Assembly: GCA_944990035.1 (NCBI GenBank)
Contig: CALYLX010000145.1
Location: 620,001 to 684,000, forward strand
Direction: 5' to 3'
Length of the DNA: 64,000 nucleotides
From: Clitopilus passeckerianus
Taxonomy: Eukaryota; Basidiomycota; Agaricomycetes; Agaricales; Entolomataceae
Below, piece after piece: positions 32,162 through 44,858 of the stretch (position 1 is its first letter; each line of letters begins with the position of its first letter). Both the position numbers and the translations under genes were made by a program. Below the pieces are notes generated by a model. It saw nothing but the letters and a program-made list of their open reading frames with translations, made no database searches and had not been told where the DNA came from.

Positions 32162-35100
32162 ATGGACTTCCTAGTCGCCTCGTCGCCAGAAACGTCGTCG
32201 TCGTCGTCTGACTGCTATTCACCGTCCAACCTGTCGTCAGAACTTGGCTTGGACCCGTCGGACCCATTAAACATTCTCCTACACAATAGCAACACCGACG
32301 ACAGTTCATCCAGTTCTCAAGATAGCGAAAGCCCACCAGATTGGTCAACACTATCCGCACTATGGCCAGACGCACCTTCAGCTGAATTAAATGGCCAACA
32401 GAAGCTATTCACCGGCGAATTAACAGACTTTAGCGACATGGTCTCGTTCCCAATGGACATGGATTTCAACCCTTCAATATCCATCGATCCAAGTGCGCTG
32501 CACTTCAACCCCCTACTGCATCAATCCCCAGCTATTCATATACCGAACGCATTTGGATACCCAACTGCCATCGCGCAACAGTTACTCCAGCAACAACAAG
32601 GGGAGACGTTAGCACCACCATTCCCATTCTCATTTGCACCCAACACATTCTATGACTCTGGATCGCAATCAGACACAGCGTCTGAGACGTCTTCGTCGAA
32701 GGACAGTACCAGGAGGCTTAGCATAGGATCATCTATTTCTTCGCCTTCCACATCATCCATTCCACCACATTCCCCCGCTCAGTCGTTCGACAGCGCCCCC
32801 TCACCGTTGTCACTACCTGATGCAGCGAATCTAGCACAATTACTGGCCAACGCTAATGCAGCAAGTGCAGCCGCGGCGAATGCAAGCAATTTGTCCCCGA
32901 ACGAAGCAGCAGCTCATGCACTTGCTGAACGTGTTCGCCAAATGGCAGGCGTCATGCTTGCTCTCCCCATGAGTGCTCAGCTGCAAGCCCTCGAGCAGCA
33001 GCAACAACAACAAAGTGGCAGCCTCCCATCTACACCGCCAACTGGTATGTTTTCTTTCTTATTACTCTTAACTCCCCCTTCTGACTGATTCTTTTAAGCT
33101 ACACCAACAACCACTCAAGCTCCTAAACTCCCCATCCCACGTCTTCCTCGCCCTTCCGTGTCCATACAATCAGCCAAATCTGCATCCTCTTCTACGCTAT
33201 CCTCAGCGGCTTCAACACCACCCCCATCCACACCCTCCAACCACTCACCCTCACCCCTTCCCAGCGCTCAAACTTCGCCGTCTTCACAATTTGCAGCAGC
33301 AGCTGTAGCTGCCGCCCCTGCAGCGTCAGGCCGACCGAAGACTTCCCATACCACGATTGAACGCCGTTACCGTACCAATCTCAATGCGCGCATACAATCA
33401 CTCCGTATGGCTGTTCCTGCTTTGCGGGTCGTCGAAGACAGAGACAGCATCTCCGGTACCGGAAAGAAGAAGGCACCTAACAAGGTCCTCGTATCTTCCT
33501 CACTCCCTGGTGCATCCGGATCATCGGCCGCGTCTGGAGGTACAGTTATCAATACAAACGGCATTATCGACGTGATTGACGAGCGAGGATACGTTGACGG
33601 TGTCAAAGTCGCACGAAAATGCTCTAAAGCAAATGTCCTTGGGAAAGCTGTGGAGTATATCAAAGTCCTGAAGAGGAGAGAAAACCGGCTGAGGAACGAG
33701 CAAGCTGGGCTTAGAGCTCTCATTGGTGGCCTCGTCGGTGGGCCAGCGTTGTTGAGAGAATGGGAGCGTGAGTGGAGGAACAGATTCGGCGGTGAGGAGA
33801 AGGATGAGGTCGATCCCGAAGAACTTGATGCCGATGAGGATGAAGAAGATGCCGAGGATGAGGACGGAGACGATGAAGAGAACAGCAGGAAACGTAAACG
33901 AGGCAAGGTCTCTCCCGCAGCTAGCGCGGTGAAGGTTGAGAAGAAGAAACCCGCCGTCACAGCATCTCAGGCTGCAGGACCTGATGCCGGTCTCGCAGGC
34001 GCGGCTCCAGTTGTGGAGAAGAGGAAGCGAGGCAGGCCACGCAAGGTCGTGCCTCCAACACCTCTGGTCGTCCAGGAGGAAGACAACAAGATGGATGTCT
34101 TCCCCACTGGTGTGCCTACGCAGCAAGGGCAGGGACAACAATACCTCCTCGCCGTATTCGCTGTGTTCTCGTTCTTCAACTCTCCACTTACCTCGAATAC
34201 TTCACCTTTCACCTCCTCATCGGCGTCCTCGCATACTCATGCACATATTCACTCTGGGCACGTCCTCACTTCTCCCGCCAATCAGACTGTTGGAACAGTT
34301 ATTGGTGGTGGGTGGGGATTGACGGAGTACATCCACATGTTCCATCTCCTTGTGTCTGTATGCGTGCTCGCCAGCGTCCTGTCGAGCTGGACTGGCATAG
34401 GCAAAGGAGCCTCAATACCCAGAGGTGTCGGCAAGCTGGTGAAAGTGGTCAAGGGTGACCACAAATTGAGGAAGTCGAGGCAAGAGTGGATTAAAGACGC
34501 GGAAAGCATCGTCCTCTCAGGTTGGTTTTATCTTTACTTCGGGCATTAGAAACTCCTGACTGACATGGCGCACACAGGCAAAGAAACATCTCTCCTTGAG
34601 AGAGTGCAGGTTTATCATGGCATTACTTCGTCGTTGACCACCCCTACTGTGTCGAAATTGATCACAGCTGCGCTCGCCCTCTACCCTCCCCACAGCACAT
34701 CCTCCCAAGGTCCACTGTCAACTTTCGCCCGCATGAAAGCTCGTGCCGTTTGGTCTTCCGCACTGAAGATCAAGGCAGCGAGCATTTACGAGAAGATGGT
34801 CCTCCAGGGCATGACCATTGACGAGGCTTCTCGTCGACTTTCCTCTTCTCTATCTTCCCTCGTCACCGACGCTGAGGGCGACGACCAAGAACAGCAATAC
34901 GGCCTCGTCGAAATTCTTGCTGATGGCCTGGTGAAGGAGAGGCTAAGAACAGCTCTCGGTGTCCTCTTTATCCGCGGCGTTCGCGAAGCCAGTCAAGAAA
35001 CGGAGGACCTCGCCTCCAGCTCTGCCACGATTAAGCCGGGCCAATTCGACCCCGCTTACGTCGATCCCGCCGATCAGGAGGGCTTGAGCCAGGCTTACGA

Positions 35101-35608
35101 GGATGTCGGAGAGAAGGAGATGCAGAAGGATAAGGAATGCTTAGAGAGGGAGTGGACGAAGTTGGTGGAAGCTGCTAAGGAGCTTGGAGGCCGTGTGGCG
35201 GAAGTTGGCAGGGCTTTCGAGAGAGCATGGAAGGTTTGCGCGAGTGGCAGCATCGACGAGGATGATGTGCTGTCCGAGCTCATGAACAAGGAAGAGGAGG
35301 ACGAGGAGGATCAATCTCCCATTGATGTCGAGCTCAGGTCTCTCCTGGCTGCGCTGCTGCTGTTCCGCAAGAACTTCTCCGCGGAGTGCGAACAGGAGGA
35401 TGATTCTTCGTCATCTGCGCTGCTGAGCCCGCCGCCTAGCCCGGGCAGGCCTACTGCTAATGGCAAGGAGGTTAGGGAGATTGGTGTTTTGAGGGAAGCG
35501 CTGGGAAGCAGAGTCTTCGAGGAATGGACGTCATTGGAGGATGCTAGGGATAAAGTTGTTGATCTCGTGGTTGAGAAGGAGAGGAGGTGGGTTGGCATTG
35601 GCTTCTGA
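32162..35608 (+). CDS. SRE1: SREBP-type bHLH transcription factor (Sre1)
   Basis: Membrane-tethered regulator of sterol synthesis and low-oxygen response, released by proteolysis to act in the nucleus. The basic region HTTIERRYRTNLNARI has the tyrosine characteristic of SREBPs; helix 2 is KANVLGKAVEYIKVLKRRE. A loop of about 75 residues separates the helices. An acidic run and basic RKRKRGK and KRKRGRPRK follow. Two hydrophobic segments, YLLAVFAVFSFF and FHLLVSVCVLASVL, are the likely membrane hairpin. The C-terminal third is a soluble regulatory domain as in fungal SREBPs. Three exons (32162-33044, 33099-34520, 34578-35608) sum to 1112 codons (1111 aa). The N-terminus is Ser/Gln-rich with short poly-Ser and poly-Gln tracts. 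Confidence 0.92.
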
Positions 35609-36333
35609 TCCATCTCTCGATTGGATGGACATTATTTATTGAATGTTCCGATACCGTATTGATTCCTAGTATTGTTTGATAGTCATTGGTATTACTGCCT
35701 CTTCTGGTTATTGTTATTCAATCTCGACTTGTTTACTCGCTTGTATACCTTGTATTTCTGTTATACGTATTCATTAGACAGATCCCCTGATTTATAATAA
35801 CGACGTTGGGCTTCACAAGCCACAAAGTACCTTTTGATATCGAGGATCAACGTAAACTACAAGTACAGTTCCATTTGGTCTATTGGTTTCGTGGAGGTGT
35901 GCATAGCAAGTATCTAGTGCAAAGCGCTGTCGTAAAAGGTCGTTAAATAATGCATAAAACCCATAAAGCGAATAGCCCAAGGGAAAGGTCGTGAAGTAGA
36001 AAGGTAGACAAGGGCGGTGAAATTGATCATAAAATGGACATTCGTGAGAGTTAATGTTCAGACTCATGCTTTTTTGTGGTTCCGTGTCGGGGTATCGTAA
36101 GTATCGGAGTCTAAGTGGTTGCGAACAGGCGTGAGACGTGGGTAGATATGGAGGATGGTAAATGTGATGCGCATGTGGAGAAAGGAACAATTGGGAACAA
36201 GGAAAGCACGAAGGAAGCACGAAGTTGGAGAAAAGCGTCGACAAAGACATGAACAAGCCGGAGAAATGATGATCAAACCCACAAGTCATGGAGGGGACAA
36301 AGCAAGCGGCGTTTCCTCCAGAGAAGAGTCGGC
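35609..36333. other. intergenic, convergent 3' ends
   Basis: 3' UTRs of SRE1 and hydrolase 1. A 158-codon minus-strand frame (35813-36289) lies here just downstream of the hydrolase stop; its composition (Phe, Cys, His, Tyr-rich) and position suggest chance or UTR. Confidence 0.45.
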
Positions 36334-38030
36334 TTACTCCGAATCTTCATCCTCATCCTCGTGTGGGTCGTAGCCGAACTTGGACAGGCTCTTCGTGAAT
36401 GGGGTCTGCATCTTATGATATGAAAGCGCAGTCACGGAGTGCACCTGACCATTATGGTTTGAAGGGCAGTGCTGGCTCTCCAGATCCGTCAAGTGCGGTA
36501 TTGGCGAACCTCCGTGGCCATGTCCGTTCCATGATGCTTGTCTGGCCAAGGAAGAAGAGATTGCATGGAGCAGAATGGGGTTGATTCTAAATGGAAGGAA
36601 GATCGTCATCAGCCATCATAGCTTGGGAGGAGATGCGGAGGAATTCAGATGAGAAGCGGAAAATGAAATTCGGGATCTTTCTCTGTAGGGCCAGCGCTCA
36701 ACAATCAGAGGGATCGAGCACTCACGCTTTGGGATTCAGAAGGTTCCCGTAATGCGGCCCTAGGACTTGGAAGAGCTTGACATCGGCAACACCTGCTCTT
36801 CTCAGTGCTTCCTCGAGCTCTTGCGCGTACTGGATCGGATATGCAATATCGCCTTCGCAGTGGATTATCCGGATTTTACTCTGACGTAGCTGTAAAGCAC
36901 CAAAATAGAGGATTCTGAGGTCAGAAGGTTTGCAGTCATGCGAAAGAACACGTTGGCTCACTTTAGCAAGTGCTGACAGAGATAGTGGACGCCGGTTGAG
37001 GAACCAACCGACTGAGGCTTGATATGATTCTGCCAACTTGGTGGGCGTCCCCGCTCGGTTCCTCATAGCCTGGCCCAGCGCTACTCTTGTTACACTGAAT
37101 AAAGCAGTAAATGGTATCAGTAATGAACGCCGAGGGTCTTATGACTGATTTAATCAGGAAAACAGAAAGGGAACGTACGCTTCCGTTAACGTATTGCGTT
37201 CGTTGTTGTAGCATAGCTGTTGAGCGCCAAGGACGCAATCTCCAAGAATAGCATCATCGGACTCAAGAGGAGATGCCGCGCCATTGGAACGGCGACTTCT
37301 CCCATCGTGATTGAACGCATGCACCCAGTAGTTGTAAACTTCCCGCCTCCCCGCTGCAATATCCTCTGGCTGTGTGCATGAGTCATAGGTTAGGTTCATG
37401 CCTTACTTTTTTGGATGATAGGAAACTGAGTTCTTACCTCGGCTGATGAAAGCGGGGAACAAAGGGTGAGTGAGATGACCACCTCAGGATGCGCAGTTCC
37501 GAGCTCGAGGGCTATATTACATCCTATAGACAGCCCGAAGATGTGGACTGAAGGAAGTCCAAGTGCTTTCTAGGGTGGCAATGGCGTTAGTTCTGTTATG
37601 GGTTGGTATGGGTACAATTACGCCACGAGAAGCCCCCGTGTCGCGCATACTCACCATAAAACGATAAACATCATCTGCAGAGTCAGCTGGACTGTAGTTA
37701 TGCTTTCCAACCAAGCCCTTCGTAGATCCATATGTTCGCATGTCGACCGCAATGAGATTGCACCGTGCCCTCAGTCTTGAATCATTGAACTGGCCTGAAC
37801 AAAATTCAAATAAAGCTGTGAGTTGACTGTCATCGCAAAAGGCAGCAAGCAAAAGGCAGCGGGGAGCAATCCTCACTTTCGAAAACCTCTGACGCAACAT
37901 AACCCGAGTGAAGGAAGAGAACACACGGCAGGTGCGGTGCGATAGATGTACTTGAATGCGAATTCGGAGTGGCAATGGAGTAGTGCATATCGATAGCACC
38001 TGTAGGAGTGCTCAGATGGACGTAAGGCAT
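36334..38030 (-). CDS. alpha/beta hydrolase, paralogue 1
   Basis: Cytosolic-looking hydrolase of unknown substrate. The fold is recognisable from LPCVLFLHSGY (oxyanion-hole strand), DMRTYGST, the nucleophile elbow FGLSIGCNIAL, RIIHCEGDIAYP (candidate acidic residue) and LGPHYG (candidate histidine). Seven exons (38030-37877, 37794-37655, 37569-37438, 37369-37179, 37094-36962, 36889-36726, 36586-36334) sum to 389 codons (388 aa). Exon lengths 154, 140, 132, 133 and 164 recur in the two plus-strand paralogues. The C-terminus ends in an acidic EDEDEDSE run not found in the others. No signal peptide. All three triad candidates are present, so an active enzyme is expected. Confidence 0.82.
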
Positions 38031-40946
38031 TGCGGTTCTGGATTGTAGCTAGGCGAAGGGACCAAGGGAGTCAAAGAAGCCGGAGACACGTCGAGGTAGA
38101 TGGTGGTCGTTAATTAAGGGATCGGTGTATGGGCGTCTCTAGAAGGAGTCCCCGCTTCGAGAAAGAACAACAACGACACACGACAAGATTGATCATGGAA
38201 GGTGGCCATGAACAAATGTTGGTGTGAGGCTGATCACGACACTGATCATTGGCATATTCCTGTCCAGGTCGACTGTTTCCCGTCGCTAGCTATAGATGGC
38301 CTACGGAACGGGCCGTGACAGCCCCCGTGAAAACGGTCACTACAGTGGAAACAGGCTGAGAAAGGTCCGAGTCCACGGTAGACGCGTATTGCTGTCGCGC
38401 CCACATCGTACTTAATGGCATCATTGCGGCGATGTACTCGGGGAACCACAAGGTCATAAAGCTTAATTCATGCACGGCAGGTCGCCTGGGACCGACAAAA
38501 GAGCGCTGTGAGCAAGCTAGTCAGCTACTGCTTTCGTGGTGATAACCAGAGAATAGTCCAATGGAAAGTAGGATGGCGAAGATGGTAATCTCGGGTTATC
38601 GTGCACAGAATAAGCCCGAGGAGGTCACGGATCCAGGTTTTCGAGAAGGTTACAAAGCATCCCAAAACATCACAACCCAAATATCCACTGCCATTCACCC
38701 ACTAACTCGCAGCGTGTGCTAATGATGGTCCCACTTGCTCGGCGTCGGCAACAACCTCAACAATGCTCATCAGTAACACGTCGGGTTAGATGGTCCAATC
38801 ATAAGCAAAGAAGTAGATCTTTCGAAACTCTTAGCCTCCATGATCCCAATTTGCCGCGGCCGTGTTCAGGTATCTGGTTTTGACACCGGTGCGAAAAACA
38901 GCGTCAGCTGAAGCGCAGCGCTGTGAAATCACAGGCAAGCGTCAGCTGAGTAAAATCTAGCCTTAGCTGCAGTTACTGAGAAAGATTGTGGGTAAACTTG
39001 ACGGCATGGTCAGACGAAGAGGGAAAGCCCGAGACCATCGTCGAATGATTTGAGGAGTCCGTGAGAAATGTTGCTCGGTCATCTTTCCAGTGACAGTGGT
39101 TTGATACTCAAGGTGGGCTCTTTATCGAAAGCAAGGGATAGTTCGTCACGCCGCATAAATGCAGATGCGAGGCCAAGTAGAAGTCGTCTATGCGAAATCA
39201 CCCTTCAACAGCATTCGGTCACTTGTACTACGTTCTGTCTAGAGACTGATACTTAAATGCTGTTTTGAATGCACAAAAATGACGGCCGATATGGGGGCGG
39301 ACTCATCAGTGCCGTGAAAATTGGCTTTTTTTGGTTGGCTACCAAAACTACTTCCCATGCGCTCCAGTGCCTGAGCACACCATCTAGTCTGCAGTAGACA
39401 TTCCCGCCTCTTGTTCGGTCTACCTCGAAGGGATCTCGAGGACGATTTCATGTCGTCGACCAAACATCGTCTTGGGAGCCGACATAAAAAATGTGAGAGA
39501 TAAAATGGCCTGAAACGGTAAACGCATCTTGATTCTTTCTCGGTACCGTCGTTCAAGATCAAGGTGAGAAGTGACTGTAGCATGTGGTGTCGACTCGGAG
39601 CTACACGTTGTCGACTTCGCTCGACACTCCTGAGACTGGGATGAAGTGTCCTGCTTTCTAGAATTCTACTCATGACTCACTCGCGTATATTTCAAATAAT
39701 CTTTAGTGAATTCCAACAGGTTTTTGTGGTGCCCGAAAGGCCCGTTCTAGTAGAATCTTCATCGAGATTCGCAAACGCAGGGCTCAAAGGAAGGAGTCAA
39801 CCCCACAATAACTACCATCGGAAAACAAGGCAATCTCTGCCCCAACCTGCCCAGTGTCTATTTCGGCCAAGTTCAATCCGACGCTCTGAAATGCTGCCCG
39901 AAATGTAGGGTAGATTCATGATTCTACCTCCGACTGTGCTCTTTTTCCAGACAACGTCGCCAGAATTGTTGAACTTGAACTCGAAAACAATCATTTATTA
40001 CATGATGCCCAACGCAAGCTTGAAGCATTTTTTCGGCACGTTTGAACCTTTTTGAATATTTTGGGATAAAGTTGAGGCAGACTTTGCAACTAAATGGGGA
40101 TATATTATTGGAGGGAAGCGGAAGCAAATGCCACTCGTTAAACAATGAGTGCGAGTAGGCGTCGCCTTGACGTGCTGATATCACGTTCACAACCTCACTC
40201 TATACTTACAGAAGATCTCTTGCAAGAGACGAAACGTAGATGACCGACATGTGGCATCTTTGTAAGGTGTTCATATCGTTCAGCCCACGAAAATAAATTT
40301 TACTGGAGTATGCTTAGGTACCTTCAGGTTGATTTGTTCAAGAATTCACTCGACGCGGCTCCGCCTGGAACGCTCATTGGTTGAAAACGCTAACTATGAC
40401 GACATATAGTAATAGTATTCTTTCAAACTGGGCATTTCTCGTTTCACCCCTTACTGGCCGCCCTCCTTGAATCTCATGCCAAGCCCCTGCATGGCCTTTC
40501 CCCAATCAAGGATGTACTCTCTATGGCGGCAATGACACGGTGCATCACAGGCACGGTCGCCACCGTCACTACCCAATAATGAACATGAGGTGATCCAGAA
40601 TGCCCTTCACTGAATCCATAGGCTACCCATCCACCAAACCTTTGACCAAACCATCGACTTTGGCCGTAAAACTGTTTCAACCTCGACTGCTAATATATCT
40701 TTTATTCTATTTTCCTGAAGGTCGGCTTCACTTGAGGCAACCCGCCGCGGGAGGTATCTGCTTCTGGCCTATCAGATCCGAACCTCCCAAACCGCCGGCG
40801 ATAGATTGGTTACCAACCCGATGTCGAATGGGCGAATATGGGATAAAGCGGAGCACTTGCTTGTAATATAAAGACCCCTTGGTCTTCCCAGTCACTTCGC
40901 TTCTCTGGCACTCTTCGATCAGAACCAATACTGGTGAACACTAAGC
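38031..40946. other. long intergenic region between hydrolase paralogues
   Basis: About 2.9 kb without a supported gene. A 144-codon minus-strand frame at 39239-39673 and a 68-codon frame at 40474-40680 are not recognisable, and I found no hydrolase remnant by eye. Promoters of hydrolase 1 (left end) and hydrolase 2 (right end) lie here. Confidence 0.45.
40867..40872 (+). promoter_or_regulatory. TATA-like box of hydrolase paralogue 2
   Basis: TATAAA about 75 bp upstream of the ATG at 40947. Confidence 0.4.
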
Positions 40947-42428
40947 ATGCCGTTCATTACTCTGGAGACCCCCGACGGCAAGGCCAGCATAAGTTACACA
41001 ATTTCAACTCCTACATCGACGTCAAGTGAGGTCATAGATCCGAGTCTGCCAACTATCCTCTTTCTCCACGGCGAGTGGATAACCCAGGAAACCTTCGAAC
41101 GTAGGTGTACAACTAGGATACAGTCTCTGTGATCCATGTAAAACCTAAGTGTTCCGCAGCTCAATTCTCGGATCCTCTTCTTAGGGATCATTTCAACCTC
41201 CTGACGATCGAACTTCGAACTTGTGGCCAGTCATCAGGACCGGTGAAGAAGGGAAAGTTCACGTTCGCTACTGCAGCTGATGACATCTATAGGGTTCTGG
41301 TAAGGATCAACCCTAATCTGCTAATACCCACCTGACTGAGCCACTGATTCGTTATCCTGGTCAAACAAATAGCAAGCGCTTAATATTTTGCAAATTCACA
41401 TGTTTGCACTGTCAATCGGGTGTCACGTTGCACTGGAATTTGCGCATGCTCACCCTGACTATATATTATCGCTGACCCTCTGTGGCCTCCTTCCCCCTGA
41501 TGAGGTAGGCCACTCGTGCTTGTCCATTGTCAGTGTTACTGAGTAATCTTATCAGCCTGAAGATGTTGCAGCTGGCCGCCTGCAGGTCTGGGATTTCTGG
41601 AACGAGTCGTTCAACCACGAAGATGGATCGGACAAGCTCTTGGAAGAAATTGGGTCGCTCAGTGAGCTATTGAACGGAGCACTCATGCTTCTATTCAGTG
41701 GTCAAGACCATCCGTTGGTACAGCCGTAAGCCCTGATCTATCTTCCTTGATCGACTTTAACCCTACTCCGATCAGTTTGGCGAACGTCTTCACTGTTCAC
41801 GTCGTAAAGAATTGGGCAGGTACCCCAGAAAAGCTAGAGGCTGCATATGATATGTGCATTGAATGGCTTCTAAGGCGAAAACATTTTGATGCCGATTTCC
41901 TCTCAACGGTATGTACTTTCCGTTCTTTAATTATCAACGAAGAGAGAAGCTTAGGAGTTACACTCGTAGTTTCGTTGTCCAATAGACCTCATCCGATGCC
42001 AGAGAGACATCGCCTACGGCAGCTTGGAAGCATTCCAAGATTTCAAATCCCTGTTGCATCAAGCTGGGCACAAGGACGTCATTCTCCACCAGGTCGACGG
42101 ACCACATGTACCTAGCGTTGTAATACCTGAAGAGTGAGTCTTTCAAACTCGCCTTTCCGGTTCTAGTATACTGATTTTCATTCTCAGGATTAACTCTATT
42201 CTGTTCGAAAGGGCTGCGCAAGTCTCGTCGATCAACCTATCCACCATCAATTATACCCAAGAGAATCGTCGCACGTTGCTCACCCCCTTTACGGCTACGC
42301 TCGTGCAATATGGCTACGAAGCTGATCCTGACCTTGGGGATGTAGGGGTTCCCGCTTTGGAAACGAGTTATCCTATGTCGCCGTTTGGTATTAAATCTCT
42401 GATCGACGACCACTTCTCTCCGTCATGA
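40947..42428 (+). CDS. alpha/beta hydrolase, paralogue 2
   Basis: Paralogue of the gene at 36334-38030. Seven exons (40947-41100, 41160-41299, 41373-41504, 41556-41725, 41776-41908, 41970-42133, 42188-42428) sum to 378 codons (377 aa). Motifs: LPTILFLHGEW, ELRTCGQ, nucleophile elbow FALSIGCHVAL (Ala in place of the first Gly of GxSxG), CPIDLIRCQRDIAYG and VDGPHVPS. The exon 6 start at 41970 was chosen because it restores RCPID, matching KCPIT in paralogue 3; the nearer AG gives the wrong frame. The C-terminus SYPMSPFGIKSLIDDHF is shared with paralogue 3. Substrate unknown. Confidence 0.82.
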
Positions 42429-43367
42429 CCGTGATGATTAGCAAGTTCATGCCTTTAGGAGAAGCCGGGGTGGCGGCCAGAATTAATCCATTATGCATAT
42501 ATTTACTTCATAATCCAGCCGTGTTAGGAGGGAGAGGTGGTCGTCCATAGTAGGTGCTCTAAGTTATGCACGCCGTTGATCCTTGCAATAGTCACAATTT
42601 TGAAATTGATTACAGTGATATAATTCACGACGCGTAAACTAGTATTGAAGGCAACAGTCCGTCGAGTTAGTCGAATCCGTTGTTGATCTATAAAACCTGG
42701 TGGCCGTCTTCAGATGCCGGTTGGAATGGACCTGTCTGTTGATCTATCTCCAAGCGAGCCGAAAACACGCATTCCCGAATTGTCATCAGACTTTTCTCCG
42801 AGCTCAGCTAAGCTCCCATGAACGCGAAAGTTCCGAAGAAGGCATGTGGTCTATTAATTTCTCCAAAACGAGGTGGTGGAAACGCCCCCACTTTAGACAT
42901 GCTGATTTGGAGTCTGAAATCCTGACAGAAATGGCAATCAGAAGGTCGAAGAAATCACCTACGATTTCACACTTTGGGATCGTTTTCGATCAGGTGGAGA
43001 TTCTTTCCTTCACTCTCCTCTGCTGGCGACGGCTATCTGGTGATATGTAAGTACCCTGCACCAAAAATGAGATCTTCGCCACACATACAGTACCCTGGGC
43101 GCCACCAGCGATTAGGCCTCCTAGGCTGTGAGGCAGGCTCTAAGTATGTTCGTGTCGATTGACAGGGTCAGGGTCCGCTACTCATTCATTCATTAGACAT
43201 TTGAGCCACAGCCGCGGTTAATTTTTGAGGTTCCTCGTCCAATTACCCAGGCTTGCTGAAAGGGGAAGAGAGGTACATGCAGCGTTGGTCAACGGGCATC
43301 AGTTGGACCTACTTGATATATATTCCTTGAAGCGACTACTTCCTGACACCGACTCTCTCCAACCACC
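42429..43367. other. intergenic between hydrolases 2 and 3
   Basis: No supported gene. A 116-codon plus-strand frame at 42700-43050 and an overlapping short frame starting MPVGMDLSVDL are unassigned. The right end holds the paralogue 3 promoter. Confidence 0.45.
43317..43323 (+). promoter_or_regulatory. TATA-like box of hydrolase paralogue 3
   Basis: TATATAT about 45 bp upstream of the ATG at 43368. Confidence 0.35.
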
Positions 43368-44858
43368 ATGCCCCACGCTCTGGTATATACCCCTACTGGT
43401 ACGGCCGACGTATATTACAATATCTCGACACCAGAACATCATTCTGCGCCATCTATCGACCCATCACTGCCATGTATACTCTTCATACATTCCGAATGGG
43501 TGTCTCAGGACATCTTCGAAGGTGCGCCAGCCGCCGGCCTCAGCCTCAACACAGAAACTGATGATTGAGTCGTGGTCCAGCCCAATTTTCAGATTCACTT
43601 CTCAGGAAACACTTCAATCTCATAGCAATGGACACCAGAGTGCATGGGCGATCGACGGGCCCCGTTGACATGAATTTCACTCTCAAAGCTGCTGGGGAAG
43701 ATATATACTGCTTCTTGGTGAGCAATCAATCGAATTGCGATGCTGTGACCTCTTATCTCTTTCCAGCAAACTATCAAGCTACCGCCTCTACATGTCTTTG
43801 GCATCTCAATCGGATGCAACCTCATTTTGGAGTTCGCTCAGGCACACCCGGATTGTGTCCTTTCTCTTACTTTGTGTTCTCTGCCCCCACCAAACGAGGC
43901 GTGTTTTTTCCTCACCGGCGTGATCCTCGTTCTGACTCTGCTTAACAGCCCGATGAAGTGATGGCAGGGCGACGGCAAATCAATGAATTCTGGACGAACA
44001 GTTTCAAACAAGATGGAACTAAACTGGCTGTTGATTCACTGGTAGAAGCTGGGATGTTGAGTGAGATGATTCACGGCGGAATGCAATTACTCTTTAGCGG
44101 GAGGATAAGTTCTGTGGTTTATCCGTAAGTTTCGGATTGTCATAAACTCCAAGTCGACCTAACGCATCGTTCGAAAATAGGTTGATCAATAAGCTACTAC
44201 AACACGTAGTCAACAACTGGGCTGGTTCACAAGAGAAAATTAAAACCGCCCGGATCGTTAGCATTGAGTGGTTCGTACAGAAGGGTGAATGGGACTTCAA
44301 CGCGCTTGACAAGGTATAGACGTCCCTTGAATTATACGGCCTTATGTTATGACCTGACTCCCCTTTCCTTGCGATAGGTTAAATGCCCTATCACCGTTAT
44401 CCACAATACTGCGAACATTGGGTATGGCGATATCAAGCCAGCCGAGCGCTTTGTGGGGACGCTCAAAGAGCTGGGTCATACCAACGTTCGGCTGTTATCC
44501 ATCGACGGAGCTCACTTATCGATTATAACGAACCCAGAGGAGTAAGTCGACCATTTTGCCTGCAATAGTGGCCTCAACTAATCAGACCCGCATTCTCAGA
44601 GTCAATGAAATCATCTTCAACACAGCAATTGCAACATCATTCGGCCAAGAACGTCTGGAAGAACTCTCCAATACCTACTCAACGAAAACTCTCTACGCTA
44701 TGCAAACCCCGTTCACTTCTGATCTGGTTCGTTACGGATATGAACCAAACAGCGAATACGAGGAGCTTTGCTCCGGCATGCCAGACCTTGAGCCCTCATA
44801 CCCAATCTCAGAGTTCGGTCTCAAATCGTTTATGGAGGATCACTATCCAATAAAGTAA
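43368..44858 (+). CDS. alpha/beta hydrolase, paralogue 3
   Basis: Third paralogue. Seven exons (43368-43521, 43581-43717, 43767-43898, 43949-44124, 44181-44313, 44378-44541, 44600-44858) sum to 385 codons (384 aa). Motifs: LPCILFIHSEW, DTRVHGRS, elbow FGISIGCNLIL, KCPITVIHNTANIGYGD and IDGAHLS. Where paralogues 1 and 2 have Asp before IAY, this copy has Asn, so the acidic member of the triad may be missing or shifted to the nearby GYGD. The intron after exon 3 begins GC (GAG|GCGTGT...CAG), while the paralogues have GT at that position. C-terminal SYPISEFGLKSFMEDHYP is shared with paralogue 2. Confidence 0.82.

Noticed and set aside
33367..34141. Long minus-strand frames across SRE1
   Set aside because: Antisense shadows of the acidic and Ser-rich coding sequence of SRE1.
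35813..36289. 158-codon minus-strand frame after hydrolase 1
   Set aside because: It lies directly after the hydrolase stop, overlaps another frame, and has no recognisable motif or splice structure; treated as UTR or chance.
39239..39673. 144-codon minus-strand frame between hydrolases
   Set aside because: Ser/Arg-rich with no domain, promoter or exon partners; not enough to call a gene.
42700..43050. 116-codon plus-strand frame between hydrolases 2 and 3
   Set aside because: Starts at a non-ATG codon and competes with another frame in the same place; no family resemblance.
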